This document shows, one piece after another, positions 23,863 through 53,508 of a stretch of 64,000 nucleotides of DNA. The notes beneath the pieces are model-generated. The model was not told the DNA's origin, searched no databases, and saw only the letters and a list, made by a program, of their open reading frames with translations. Within the stretch, counting starts at the first letter, position 1. The number at the start of each line of letters is the position of its first letter. Origin of the DNA: Phymorhynchus buccinoides (lineage: Eukaryota > Mollusca > Gastropoda > Neogastropoda > Raphitomidae); contig CM065687.1 of NCBI GenBank assembly GCA_017654935.2, forward strand, positions 29,163,903 to 29,227,902, read 5' to 3'. A program made the translations under genes and the position numbers.

Positions 23863-24441
23863 GCCCAGCGCCCAATGTTCTTGTTCCGGTTGTAAGGTAC
23901 TTTTTTGTTCATGGTGCAAAAGTCTGGATTAAAGTTACGGAGTGCAGCCGTCCAACACCTAAAGATAAATATTTTATCTTAAAGACTAATTGTTCTATAT
24001 ATTTTAACCCCACCCCCACCCCCATTTTACAGTTATGACTAATTACATTTTTGTGTTCGTAAACCAACTGTTTAATTGTACAGAGTATGAGACGTGTTTA
24101 GAAAATTCTAAACAGAGTTTTTGTTAGAGAGTATTTTGGGTGGCTATTGTTGATGTGTTGGCATTGCGTTGACACATTTTGATCAAGCCTTTACTAGACA
24201 TGATCGTTAGACTACTTCACTCGCTTTTGTGACCTGAGATTTGTTATCTGTTTAACAGGCCACTGGTAGTTTGAATGTGGACCCAGTATGTGTATCAAAT
24301 GATCTCATCCACACGACTTACACGTGCTATAGCCTATACTGGCACATAGTGTAGTGTAACTGTAAGTGACAAGTGTTGTTAAAACTAGTAGTTAAACTGA
24401 ATTGAAAAGACTGAAATTGACAGACTGAGCCAAGACACGCT

Positions 24442-24675
24442 TGTAGGGTTAACATTCCTAGCTCGTTAAAATTCCTAGCCCGCTACTATGAGAGTGACTA
24501 TTTGCGACAACCACAAATTTCACTTTTTCGTTACTTGAACCATTTACCTAACCCTAACCCTAACCCTATCGCTAACCCTAGAAAAAAGTGAAATTTGTCG
24601 TTCATGCTCAATGTCGCAAAATGCCGCAAATAGTCAGTCTTATAGTATAGCGAGCTAGGAATTTTAACCCGACAA
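24442..24675 (+). mobile_element. MITE carrying an internal TTAGGG-type block, copy 2
   Basis: Ends TGTAGGGTTAACATTCC and AATTTTAACCCGACAA match the copy at 13191-13412 in reverse. The internal block at 24548-24580 is CCCTAA-type with one unit changed. Confidence 0.8.
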
Positions 24676-25439
24676 CGCTGACGTTGACAGTCACATTCAC
24701 AATGAGTAATGACACACGAACTAGTGTTTAACAAACAACAACCGAGGAAATTCCAACACTTCAACATGTTTTGTTAACATATGTTGAAACATCAGAGCAA
24801 GCTTTAGGACAATTAGGTCTTTCCTTTCTTAGTTTTTATGTTTTCTGTAGGTACATGCGCCCTCCTAGTTCCGTCGCGACTATTGCCTGTATTGGCACCT
24901 GCTACGTACTGATCCTGATCCTGATAAGAGAGTAAGCCTGAAGCAAGGGAAGTGTGTGTCATGTCACTGTGTCACAGTGTGTGTGTTTGTGTGTCACCCC
25001 GTCTTCGCCTTAGGCAGCCAACTTCATCACGTTGAAGATTCTGCCACACAGTGTCACTGTGTGTATATGAGTGCTTCTCCAATACTGCTAACAAATGGGG
25101 GTGGTTGTGATTCAAGTCAAAATATTTAAGAAATAATTGATCAAGCATTTTTTTTTTTTACTTAGATTTATTCTAATATTATTATTTTATAAATCTGTGT
25201 AGTTTTTAGTGTTTCCACAAATTATTTTGTTATGATTTTAATAAAACGAGTGAGAAATGATAAGAAAATGGCGTCGGAAAAGAGGAACTGAACAGTTAGT
25301 TTGTTTACTTGACTGTACAGCAACAAAAAAAACTATGTTGGAGTGGAAAAAATGATTAAATTGAAAGTCCAGGTGTAAATCAATTTATTAAAAGCTACAG
25401 TTTAAATGAAAAATATCTGTTGTTAATAAAAAGCAAAAC

Positions 25440-26600
25440 TGAAAATTGCGTTGCGGATGTATCATGGGGTGTCCCGGCTGATGCGTCCGAAACATCAAGT
25501 TCTCTAAAGTTACAATTCACTCAAATGCAGCATTCAACACCATTTATCAAAGCATCTAATAGAGAACAACAGTTTCGGTAGAAAATCTGAGTAAGAATGT
25601 TTCAAAAATATATTTATTTCAAAATTTGAGCTCACGGTGTCCCCAATGATACATCCGTAACGCATATTTTGGATCATCGAATGAATTCTTCCTTGCACGC
25701 TTCTAAAAGAATTGCGCATGACGTATGACTTCCTTGTGAAATGTTCTCTCAAACCGATGATGTTAACACATAGAATTCACTGCGAGGCTTCAATAGTACG
25801 CAAAAATCGGCTACGTGTCCCGACTTCCTAACCCTGTTGCATCTGAAACGCCAAAAATAGACAACGCAAGGGCAAAGAAATACAGAAACTCCATGTCTGC
25901 AGAAAAAAAGGTAGCAGTAAGCAAGGCTTCAGCTGAAAGAACACGCAAGTATAGAGCGACGAAAAAAGAACAAGGTCTTCCATTGAATAAGAAAAAAAAC
26001 CCACCATCTACCACAGAGCTGCTCTACATCAGGTTGTTAGTGTTGCGCAAGCGCTCATTCATCACCAAGTGGACTTTGATTTTTATTCTTTATTCCCAGT
26101 TCTCAAATGCTCATTCAGTCATTTCATGCTTATCATGCCTCAGCTGATCATATTTAAAGCGAAAGACTGTATTCTGGATCAATAAAAATGAAATCCCTTT
26201 CAGTAGAAAAAAGTCGAAAAATAATTAAAGAAACTGGTGTCCCATGTAACGCTGAAACACTTATTAAAATGTTTCAATATTCAAGAGACCATTTCAATTT
26301 GAATATTGTTTACTATGCATATTAAAGCACTGCATTAGTAATATTGATGGCAATTAATAAAAACATTTTTCTCTTTCAGGTTGTTCAGATAGAGAATATT
26401 TTGTGTGAAGCGTTTCAGACGCTACGGTGTCCCATGTTTTCATGTCACCTAGATATTCACAAATGCAACATTTAAAGATAATACCCATGTGATTCATGTG
26501 TTTAGAGTGTTAATAAAATACCTTGTTAAAAACAGCCACGGTCTTTGTGTTTTTGACATTCTGTGTACTAGTGGTGTCCTGCTGATGCATCTGAAACGGT
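25440..26600 (-). repeat. Spaced GGTGTCC motif array between NOPCHAP1 and SLC41
   Basis: GGTGTCC or GTGTCCC, often followed by a GATGCATC-like word and GAAAC, occurs near 25465, 25638, 25817, 26238, 26428 and 26572, with spacings near 170-190 bp or a multiple. The core is the reverse complement of the GGGACACC core of the array at 18230-20150. The sequence between is AT-rich and poorly conserved. Confidence 0.5.
25815..26030 (+). other. Open frame for a lysine/arginine-rich peptide, possibly an exon or TE relic
   Basis: A frame starting MSRLPNPVASETPKIDNARA continues KKYRNSMSAEKKVAVSKASA and ERTRKYRATKKEQG. Basic, helix-prone K/R-x-K-Y-R repeats of this sort are found near the N-termini of some transposon-derived proteins. 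The start falls on a GTGTCCC array motif. No convincing acceptor or donor was seen, so it may be chance; I do not assign a function. Confidence 0.3.
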
Positions 26601-27294
26601 GAACCTTACCCCCCTCCTTTACAACCCTCTACCAACAACACAAGTAGTGATATTTATTTTTTTGTTTAAAAATATAATAGTCCAGGGTGAGAGCTATCCA
26701 AAACAGCCATTGGTAAAGCTATAAACTCAGTTACATTTTTTACACCCTTTTTGACATCAAGATTGGAGAAGCACTCATATATGTGTGTGTCGCTGTCAGT
26801 GTGTGTGTGTTTGTGAGTGTGTACATGTGTGTGTGTGTGCGCGTATGTGTGTGTGTACATGTGAGTGCATACATGCATGTGGTGTGTGTGTGTGTGTGTG
26901 TGTGTGTGTGACTACATTATACACATGTGTACGTGCAAATGACGGGAATGTACAATATTAATATTATATATGTGTGTACCAATGGACAGGAGCTGTGACT
27001 GGCATATTGTATTGTAATTTATAATCTTGCATTTATAACTAAATTTATACGAATTTTTGTTATTGTACGGTTCCAAACTTGTTTTGACCCTTTTTTTTTC
27101 TGAAGCAAGGGGTGAAAATATGCATTATACTTAAAGTTTTAGACTTATAGAGTAGACTAATGGTTGGTATGCCCTTTGAATGTGGGGAATATCAATCCTG
27201 TCATTATATTCACATGTAAAATTTACATTGTCATTTCCCTATAGATTTATGCAATCTACAAGAAATGAACAAAACTCTTAGAACTTGGAATGTT
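26600..27294. other. Intergenic, no gene seen
   Basis: AT-rich with (GT)n at about 26795-26910. No promoter element could be assigned confidently. Confidence 0.35.
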
Positions 27295-27510
27295 ACGCAG
27301 TGATGCACCGAGGATCGAAAAGTGACAGGACAAACTGTCCTGAGATCAGAGAAATCAATAGGACAATGTCCCGCTCTTGGAGAAATCAATAGGACAAAGC
27401 GTGCCAGTGTTAAAAATTTAATCAGACATTTGTCCTGACAGGGGAGAAGAACACAATAGGGCGTTTTTAATTTTAATAGGTCAATGGCCTATGACCGGAG
27501 CCTCGAGACA
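27295..27510. repeat. Dispersed GGACAAT/GTCCTGA repeat just upstream of SLC41 exon 1
   Basis: AGTGACAGGACAAACTGTCC, AATCAATAGGACAATGTCCC and ACATTTGTCCTGACAGGGG. Related to blocks at 10050-10215 and 11470-11660. It ends about 30 bp before the acceptor of the first coding exon. Confidence 0.55.
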
Positions 27511-27591
27511 TCACTGGTTATGATTGTTGTTTTTTCTTTCAGAAGTCTTAGGTGACGTTAGTGACAACCCAAGCAGCTCGCTCAGTGAAGC

Positions 27592-45446
<17,855 letters not shown>

Positions 45447-45693
45447 ACAGTGCAGATTCTGGAGTGAAGTGAACAGCGCAGGTTTTGGATCGGGTGAACA
45501 GTGCAGATTCAGGAGTGAAATGAACAGTGCAGATTCTGGAGTGAAGTGAACAGCGCAGGTTTTGGATGGAGTGAAGTGAACAGCACAGGTTTTGGATGGA
45601 GTGAACAGTGCAGATTCTGGAGTGAAGTGAACAGTGCAGGTTCTGGAGTGAAGTGAACAGTGCAGGTTTTGGATGGAGTGAAGTGAACAGTAC
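45447..45693 (+). repeat. Minisatellite in the SLC41 3' UTR, part 1
   Basis: Starts directly after the stop codon. Units of about 25-35 bp contain GAACAGTGCAGATTCTGGAG or GAACAGCGCAGGTTTTGGAT, with GTGAAGT. The array resumes at 46102. Confidence 0.9.
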
Positions 45694-46101
45694 GGTGCAT
45701 CACGTTTTGCCCCATCACCTTTCGCCAAATCACCTTTCGCCCAATCACATTTTGCCCAATCACCTTTCGCCCTATTGGAAATTATGCCGGTTTACATCCA
45801 TCAAGTTCCGCCCAAAAATTATGCAAGGAAATCAGGGAATTGAATCAACAATTTAATGGTTGAATCAAACAGATAGGGTTAGGATTAGGGTTAGGGTTAG
45901 GGTTCATTCAGTTCATTCAACCCTTTGATTACTGTTCTCACTGTTCGCTCTTAGGAAACCATTTTGGGCGAACAGTACTAGAGCAATTTGGGCGAACCGT
46001 GGCACATTCCGTTTGCTGAGCTTCGACTCAGAGGTACTCACTGATACACAACGAGAACAAAGACTTGGGCAAAAGGTGATTGGGCGAAAAGTGATGTATC
46101 C
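45694..46101. mobile_element. Inverted-repeat element inside the 3' minisatellite, with TTAGGG block
   Basis: GGTGCATCACGTTTTGCCC at the left pairs with GGGCGAAAAGTGATGTATCC at the right. ATCACCTTTCGCC words repeat within the left end. The block at 45876-45904 is TTAGGG-type. The minisatellite continues unbroken on both sides, so it was there before the insertion. Confidence 0.78.
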
Positions 46102-46330
46102 GAACAGTGCAGGTTTTGGATGGAGTGAAGTGAACGGCTCGCCAAGTGAACAGTGCGGGTTTTGGATGGAGTGAAGTGAACAGCGCAGGTTTTGAATCGA
46201 GTGAAGTGAACAGTGCAGATTCTGGAGTGAAGTGAACAGTGCAGATTCTGGAGTGAAGTGAACAGTGCAGAATGAACAGTGCAGATTTTGGATGGAGTGA
46301 AGCAAAACAGCGTAGATTTTGGGATCAACT
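46102..46330 (+). repeat. Minisatellite downstream of SLC41, part 2
   Basis: Same units as 45447-45693 (GAACAGTGCAGATTCTGGAG, GCAGGTTTTGGATGGAGTG). Confidence 0.9.
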
Positions 46331-46425
46331 GCGCACACGTTCCAAGGGTGCATGCACGTTTGCCTGAAGCCTGATTTCAGGCAGTTTGATGCAGGTTCAG
46401 GCAGTGGTCGTCCTGAAGAAAATCT

Positions 46426-46859
46426 GGTAAAGGTAAAGATGTGCCACCCCCCCTGCATTTCTCGGTTAATTGCAATTGTCCGTTTTTGCCTTTCTTACCA
46501 ATTATAATGATAAAGCTGTATTTTATTAACCTTTTTAGCTAATAACCTTTTTGGAATACTAACCCTAGCCCTAGCCCTAACCCTAACCCTACCCCCACCC
46601 TATAAGATGGGAAAACGCAATGAACCACGACTGTGACAAATGGCGCCATGTACTGCAATACATAGGGGGGGAGGGGTCCTATTAGATAATGGCCTAGGGT
46701 TAGGGATAGGGTTAGTATTCCAAAAAGGTTATTAGCTAAAAAGGTTAATAAAATACAGCTTTATGTTTGGTAAGAAAGGCAAAAACGGGAAAATGGAATG
46801 AACCGAGAAATGCAGGGGGGGGGGGGGGGGGGTGGGGGTGGCACATCTTGACCTTTACC
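46426..46859. mobile_element. Palindromic element with CCCTAA and TTAGGG blocks, copy 1
   Basis: The left end GGTAAAGATGTGCCACCCCC is inverted as GGTGGCACATCTTGACCTTTACC. Inside, CTTTTTGGAATACTAACCC is followed by CCCTAA units, and the mirror side has TTAGGG units then GTATTCCAAAAAGGTT. A second copy lies at 52417-52811. Confidence 0.85.
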
Positions 46860-47102
46860 GAAAATCCTCTCCCATGAATGAGCTGATATTACTGCCCGTT
46901 TTTAGCTTAAGATACAATTTTTGGGGGAGTATAAGTGTATTATAAGGCGCACCCCCTGAATTTGACACATAATTCAGATTTTGTTATTATAGTTTCTTAC
47001 TGTGTTATTTGTCATTATAAGGCGCAGGGGTCTTAGTCTGAGAAAAAAGTATCGCCATATAGTCAGAAAAATATGGTACTTAAGACTGGTTTTTAAGTCC
47101 AG

Positions 47103-47700
47103 AACATTGATGATAATAATAATAATAATAATAATAATAAGCATTTATAGCGCCTAATCTTAAAAAAGCCCTAAGCGCTTACAATAATAAATGAATAAAC
47201 CAGCAAGCAATATAAATAAAGAAATGACAAAAATATGTTATACACACGCGCGTGCGCGAACACGCATGCACTAAACACAGACACACGCACGCACTAAACA
47301 GACACACACACACAAACACACACACGAACGCACCACACGCACGCACACACACACACGCACAGGCAACATACACGCATGCACACAAACACACGCAGATGGA
47401 AAGGGGCACAGTATTTTGAAAAGAAATATAGCAGGCTATGTGAAAAGAGTAGTTTTGAGAGAAGACTTAAATGAAGAAAGGGAGTTGGCAGAACGGAGAG
47501 GTAAAGGGAGTCTATTCCAAGAGGATGGGGCCTGGAAAGAGAAGGAGCGTTCGCCAAGGGACTAGTATTGCCTTTGAGTTTGATAATAATGAGCTTGTTA
47601 TAGGTCCCAAATAAGAAACATGGTTGTGAAAGCCTGTGGTAAATAAGAAAAACAGCTTTAGGCCAGAGTTAGTCGTAACACATTGACAAACATTATGCAA
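47103..47700 (-). repeat. Dispersed LINE/SINE-type repeat, reverse, with (AAT)n tail
   Basis: (AAT)n, then GCATTTATAGCGCC and AAGCCCTAAGCGCTTACAAT, then a CA-rich stretch with CG and a body with AAGACTTAAATGAAGAAAGG and CAAGAGGATGGGGCCTGGAA. The tail matches the forward copy at 41695-41783. No intact coding frame. Confidence 0.6.
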
Positions 47701-48130
47701 CTCAGATTATGGTTTACCTGAATGCAGAAATAGGTGTGGGGTTATATGGCAACAAGGTGTGTGGGATTACGCATTACTTTTTCATTGTCGACATTCCATG
47801 CAATATTAGGTAGAGGTGGTTTATAACCTACTTTTTTAATTATTGCAGATTTGTTTGTGATTTAGTGTTATGTTGCTGATTGATTATTGCTGTTTTTGTT
47901 GGTAAACACTTCACTGCTAATAACTTGGATTTCCATGGGAATTTGTCACCTATTTGTCACTATCAAATACTAATGACAATATAACATAGATCAGCGTGCT
48001 TGGAGATTTCAGTGGTACACGTTTTGGCTTAATAATAATAATAACCAAGTGTTCAACAATAAGCAGTCAACTAAAATAGTATTCAAGAATAACACAGCCA
48101 GCAACAACACATTCACATCGCAACACACAC

Positions 48131-48365
48131 AGCCGGGCTTCCAGGGACCCCCATTTGGGGCTCTATTAAGTACTAAAATTTGAAAGGACCCTCTAAAAGA
48201 ATGTGCAGTGGGTCCCAGGGATGCACTTGAAAAATTCTTTTTAGCATTCACAATGCCACTGGGACTCTTCTAGTCTATCTTGCCTCTAGGAGTAGGACCC
48301 TCTATGCTGTAAGTGAAGGAGTCTCTGGGACCCCTGTTTTACCGGACAATTGGGAGCCCTGCACA
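48131..48365 (-). repeat. Dispersed element (GGGTCC-rich family), copy 2
   Basis: Reverse of 7297-7560: GGACCCTCTAAAAGAATGTG, GGTCCCAGGGATGCACT, GGACCCTCTATGCTGTAAG and CAATTGGGAGCCCTGC. Confidence 0.7.
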
Positions 48366-49010
48366 GATACACTCAGACAGCCCGCATACACACTATGCAC
48401 ACACACACACACGCATGCGCATGCAAGCACGCATACACACACACATACACATAACACACACACATAGACACAGACTAGATCTTTATCTCACATTCAGTAA
48501 ATCATAGACACTACACAGACACCACACATAGACACACACACATATGGACACACACACACACTTGGCTTGAAATCATTTTTAATTTTGCCTCGATTGCTTA
48601 CAATATGTTCCATTACATACATCCAACTTCCTTAAATTGCAGCAAACGTGTATAATTTTCGATGCAGGTATATTTTGTCGATTGAAAGCACTTGTGGGAA
48701 AATAAGTTTTTTCATTTTTTCATTTGGAGACAGGGAGATAGGCTTTACTGAAATGAGAAAATAATTTACCCACTAACAGTTATGGATTAATGTGAGGCAA
48801 GCTTAAGACTGCATGAGTAATCATTGTAGTCATGACAAGCATGCTCCACATAAAGTCCTTAATTTCCTCCCTAAGAAATTGTTTGCTGACCAGAAGCAAC
48901 TGATATTTCCATGGCTTTTAAAAAAAAAAATTTGTACTTGTCTTTTCTCAGACCTGTGTCATTAAAACGTCTCCACTCGGTTTTATAACTGATTGAATGA
49001 TCTCTTTTCA
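48366..49010. other. Non-coding, CA-rich then AT-rich
   Basis: Scattered CA runs to 48560, then AT-rich DNA with no recognised feature up to a possible acceptor near 49010. Confidence 0.35.
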
Positions 49011-49598
49011 GCAGGATGTCTCAGAGATTTAGAAAGGAACAAGAAATATGATTGTGAAGATAGTTGCCTAGACATTTGTATATGCTTTGATCCTCTCAGT
49101 TTAGACAAACATTTAGCAAGATTGGTAAGAGTGAACATTGCTTTTAGTTACATTCATACATTCATAAAGGCTTGAGTTCATTTCGTCTTCATTATTGCAG
49201 CCTAGACAATAGACATTGATCATTCTTGCTCTCATGTTTTGCACAATGCCATGGTGGGGCACCCTCTTTTTCACTGGAACTATAAGAAATACTGGGCTGA
49301 ACAAGGTAGTCTGTATCTAAATACTGTGTACATCAACAAGCCAGAAAAAAAGGCAGAAACAAACGAACCAAAACGATTATGATTGTTTTGTGCATGGCGA
49401 CATCAATGGAAAATCTAAAGATGTTAAAACCCATTATATGATTTCATGCTCACTACTCTTTGGCCCTAATCTCTATAACTCTCTTTTTTATCTACACTGA
49501 TTTGTGCTCACCCTCCCATTCCCCACAGTCCCCTCCCCACCCCCACCCTTCCTTGTCAATCTGCCATTCTCTCAACTGCCGATGAAGAGCCTATGCTC

Positions 49599-49744
49599 GA
49601 ATAGAGCATTTGCCACGCAACCTTGAATTTCACTGAGTTGAATTTAGAGAGTTGAATGAGAGAGGTCAGCGAAACTCGGGCAGAACCTCGGGCAAATTAG
49701 TAGTCTAGTATAGAGAACGAACACTCGTGGCAAACGCCCTATTG
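49599..49744. mobile_element. MITE with CAATAG-GCATTTGCCACG ends, copy 2
   Basis: AATAGAGCATTTGCCACG and CGTGGCAAACGCCCTATTG, interior as in 43840-43994. Confidence 0.83.
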
Positions 49745-50073
49745 AGTTGAAAGCTTCACTCATGACTCCTTCAACAGGTCAGAATTTCCTTTCCCTTTTT
49801 GTGTTTTTCATCTTGACCAGACCTGGCAGTCACCTTCAGCCATTATAGAACTTTCTTTGACCCCTTGAAGAATCACTGCCTTAGACAAACATCATTACTG
49901 GCCTGGGGCTGCCCAGAAAACAATATAAATAATAAGTAGCGCAACAGAACTCAACGCTGTCAATGGTTCAATTTTGACAACATTACTGGTTGATCCAAGT
50001 TTATTTTTCATTTTTTATATAGTGATTACTTGCATTAAAATCAGAATCATTAGTCTCCTTATTACTATCATTG

Positions 50074-50325
50074 TTAACCCTTTCACCGTCAAAGTCGCAT
50101 TTTAGCACCACAGTGGTTTAACACATATGCCACTAAAAGGCACCAAATTGGGGTTTATATTATCCAAAGACCCTATTGTGTTAGTTTTGGAAAGTAAGGA
50201 CAAACCTTATTTTATATGTCATAGAAGAATCCCCAATACATGTACTGCAGATGGATTTTGTTCTCTATCCAGGTAAATTTAATGGGCATTTTTGGTTGAA
50301 ATATGGTTGGCGGTGAAAGGGTTAA
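50074..50325 (+). mobile_element. TTAA MITE with CCCTTTCACCG ends, best-preserved copy
   Basis: TTAACCCTTTCACCGTCAA at the left is inverted as TGGCGGTGAAAGGGTTAA at the right. Same family as 28885, 30132 and 40724. Confidence 0.9.
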
Positions 50326-50879
50326 TGAAAACATATTGGAACATTTTCTGAGGCTCGTGTAGGGTTGATTGTTTGTACATTTTTAACATTAAAAATTGAA
50401 ATAGAAGTACCAAACATTGTTGATATAAACAATGGTAGAGGGATGAAGAGAAGTAACTCGAAAAACGTGGTTTGGACTGGAAAAAACATTTTGGATTTAG
50501 ACTCAGAACTTGCTGTCCGAGTATACTCGGAATTTGTCTGGAATGAGTCAAGGAAATAAAAATGATGATGACCTGGATTTTTTTGTTTTTCTTTTGGGGA
50601 AATAAACGTAATGATGCCTTGTAGTTTCTTGAGGTGGAGATTAGTTATTACACATCATTTTTTATTTATAAAGTTTTAGCTTTTTTTGTTTATGCTTGTT
50701 TTGTTCTTAGTGTTTTTAGACAGATGAATTTGAATAAAAGTGTTGTGAGCTACATGAAGTGATTCACTAGCGAAGAGTGTTGGTGTCAATATGCAATGTA
50801 TTTATGATGCCCATGGATTTTAATAAGGAACTGTAGTAAACATACATCATTCACATATATATAGGAGGAGTTCCTAACT

Positions 50880-50935
<56 letters not shown>

Positions 50936-51640
50936 TGTGTGTGTCCATATATATGTGATGGTGCATGGGAAAACCATACATAAGTCGTTCAGAATGTTTT
51001 TGAAGAAATTAAGCCAAAACACCAACCCCCCCCCCAAAACCCCACCAAACAAACAAAACAATTCGAAAAAATACCAATTTTCTATTTAGGGAATATTTAT
51101 GTGTATTTTTATGTATTCTACCAGTAGTCACAACATGAAAGACAATTTTGAATTATTTATTTCTTTGTTCGATTGTTCTTCTTCCATTTAGTATCCACAA
51201 TCAACAATTTGATTTTTTGATACTGTTTGGTCGAGGTCCGAAGGTCGCACACAGAACAAAAACAAATCAAAACAACCCTAATCTACTGTGACCCAGCCAG
51301 CCAAGACCCGTTCAGCGGAAGCTCGGCATGATGCTGAATCGGCAGGAACTGGAACCCTTAAGCTAATTTTTTTTTTTTATTAAACCAAATCCATGAAAAC
51401 AAAGCGGCAAAATTCTGTCTTCTATGTCCGATTTCTGGAAATATTCTAACAAGAATGTCAAACTTCAAATGGCTATAAAATCAAAACTAGACAAGTTAAC
51501 TCAATTTTTTTTGCCAAAATTCCATTGTGTCTGTGTTTCCCATGCACTATCACATATTTGTATTTTTGATTTTAATGTCTCATTGCTAAAAGTGATGTAA
51601 GATGGTGTATGTATTTGTGTGTGTGAGTGTGTGAGTGTGT
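50326..51640. other. Non-coding, (GA)n only
   Basis: AT-rich; a (GA)n tract at 50883-50932. No exon recognised. Confidence 0.4.
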
Positions 51641-51643
51641 GTG

Positions 51644-52146
51644 CAGACCTGTTTACCTTTACGATTTTGCCGTAATTTTTTACAAAACAAAAGTCAAATT
51701 ACGATAATTACGGCGACGAAAAAAACACAAAAAACAAACAAACAAACAAAACCCCACCACTTGCGTCGGCAAGCGATGTTTTGAAACAATGCAGTGAAAA
51801 GTTATTCCGGTTCCCAGCATACAACGCGCGTCAATTTCTTTTCATTCTGTTTCAAGATGGCGTCAAAGCGACCGCGTGGTGAGAGTTCTAGGTCAAAGGA
51901 TCCAAAATCTGATGGAAAGACACCAAAGAAAAGGCATATATACATGGTTTAAGAAATGTTTTTAAAGGTCTCCCAGTGCACTATTGCTTGCATATAATCA
52001 TGTAATTACAAATAGTTTTCTTGTTAATCGGGTTTTGTGAAGAAAAAGAATCGGCTGCGCGTTGGATTACAGGTTTTTTTCCTTCAAAATGACTATTTTT
52101 TGTTTCAGAAATTACAAATTTGCAAAAATAGGGGTAAACAGGTCTG
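51644..52146 (+). mobile_element. hAT-like element with CAGACCTG ends, copy 1 (internally deleted)
   Basis: CAGACCTGTTTACC is inverted as GGTAAACAGGTCTG, set in a GT repeat. At 51857 a start codon opens MASKRPRGESSRSKDPKSDG and KTPKKRHIYMV, then stops: a lysine-rich N-terminus comparable to the element at 53509. The rest of any transposase is missing. Confidence 0.7.
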
Positions 52147-52416
52147 TGTGTGTGCATGTGTGAAAATGTGTGCTGCGTGCATAAAGGCAAATTGTGTGTC
52201 ACAGCACTTGTTTTAAAATGCCTAAATGAAGTTTGTATCCAGCAACGTAAGGTATATATGCATTCACTGTGTGATAAATAATTCTCTGCTCAAGGTGCTT
52301 TGTTTTTAAAATGCCTATGCAATGTGTAATGTAATAAGTGAAACAAAATCATTATATTGTATGGGCACAATGATTCGTTCATTTTATTGTCATCTATGAT
52401 GCTTTTTTAAATTTTA

Positions 52417-52811
52417 GGTAAAGGTCAAGATGTGCCACCCCCCCTACCTATCTCGGTTAATTGTATTTTTCCGTTATTGCCTTTCTTACCATACCTAAAG
52501 CTGTATTTTAGGAACATTTTTAGCTAATAACCTTTTTGGAATACTAACCCTAACCCTAACCCTAGCCCTAACCCTAACCCTACCCCCCACCGTATAAGAC
52601 GGAAAAACGCAACGAACCACAACTGTGACAAATCGCGGTGTACTGCAGTACATAGTGGGGGGTAGGGTTAGGTTTAGGGGTAGGGTTAGGGTTAGGGTTA
52701 GTATTCCAAAAAGGCTAAAAATGTTCCTAAAATACAGCTTTATGGTAACAAAAACGGAAAAATACAATTAACCGAGAAATGCATGGGGGGTGGCACATCT
52801 TTTCCTTTACC
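52417..52811. mobile_element. Palindromic element with CCCTAA and TTAGGG blocks, copy 2
   Basis: Matches 46426-46859 end to end: GGTAAAGGTCAAGATGTGCC, GGAATACTAACCC, CCCTAA units at 52545-52590, TTAGGG units at 52665-52703, GTATTCCAAAAAGG and GGTGGCACATC. Confidence 0.87.
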
Positions 52812-52890
52812 AAATTTTATTCTTGGTATTGATGGTTTTATTCTTTGTCTTGAACTTGAAGCACCAGCACTGAGCACAATTGTACATATC

Positions 52891-53370
52891 GTCGCTGTCC
52901 GACGCTAACCGTGTATTTACACAATCAGTGATTTTACAGGAGCATCAAAAAACATATTGTCGCCTGCTACAAAGTCAATCCCCATTTGATATACGCTTGA
53001 CCCTTCTTCTTTACCGATGAGTAAACATGTGACACAATAAAAGTTGCATTAACACCCAAAATTTCCGTGATAATTCAGTTACACAGTTAGTCACAAAGTT
53101 AGTGCATTGTTCTCACAATGGGAGATACGACAGCTGCCGGCAGTTACACGATTAACGTGACCAGTTACACGCTTATCGCGTCAAAACCAGCAACAACCCG
53201 CCACATACACGATTATTTCCGTGGTATCATGTGACAAATTTGAGCATTTTCATTGGTCGCAGACACAAGATATTTATAGAAGACCTGCGTGAGGTCACTG
53301 GAAGGAGTTTCAGTAAAAAATCTATTTTTGTCAAATTTTGTAGATACATGGTTAGCGTCGGACAGAGACG
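52891..53370 (+). mobile_element. 480-bp inverted-repeat DNA element, copy 1
   Basis: GTCGCTGTCCGACGCTAACC at the left is inverted as GGTTAGCGTCGGACAGAGAC at the right. A nearly identical copy in reverse lies at 56841-57319. Interior has AGTTACACGATTAACGTGAC and TTACACGCTTATCGCGTC. No coding capacity. Confidence 0.88.
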
Positions 53371-53508
53371 ATATAATATTGTTAACATGTTTCCTATTTT
53401 ACTTTATGTTATACTCCCTCTTATGTTAACTTCAGAAAATGTTGTGATAACTGTTCCTATCTGAAGTATGTGTGATACAGATCTGTGCATACATATGTCA
53501 TAGCTAAG

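Noticed and set aside
53231..53464. 77-residue frame in and past the 480-bp element
   Set aside because: The reverse copy at 56841 carries the same DNA without an equivalent meaningful frame, and the sequence matches no transposase pattern I know.
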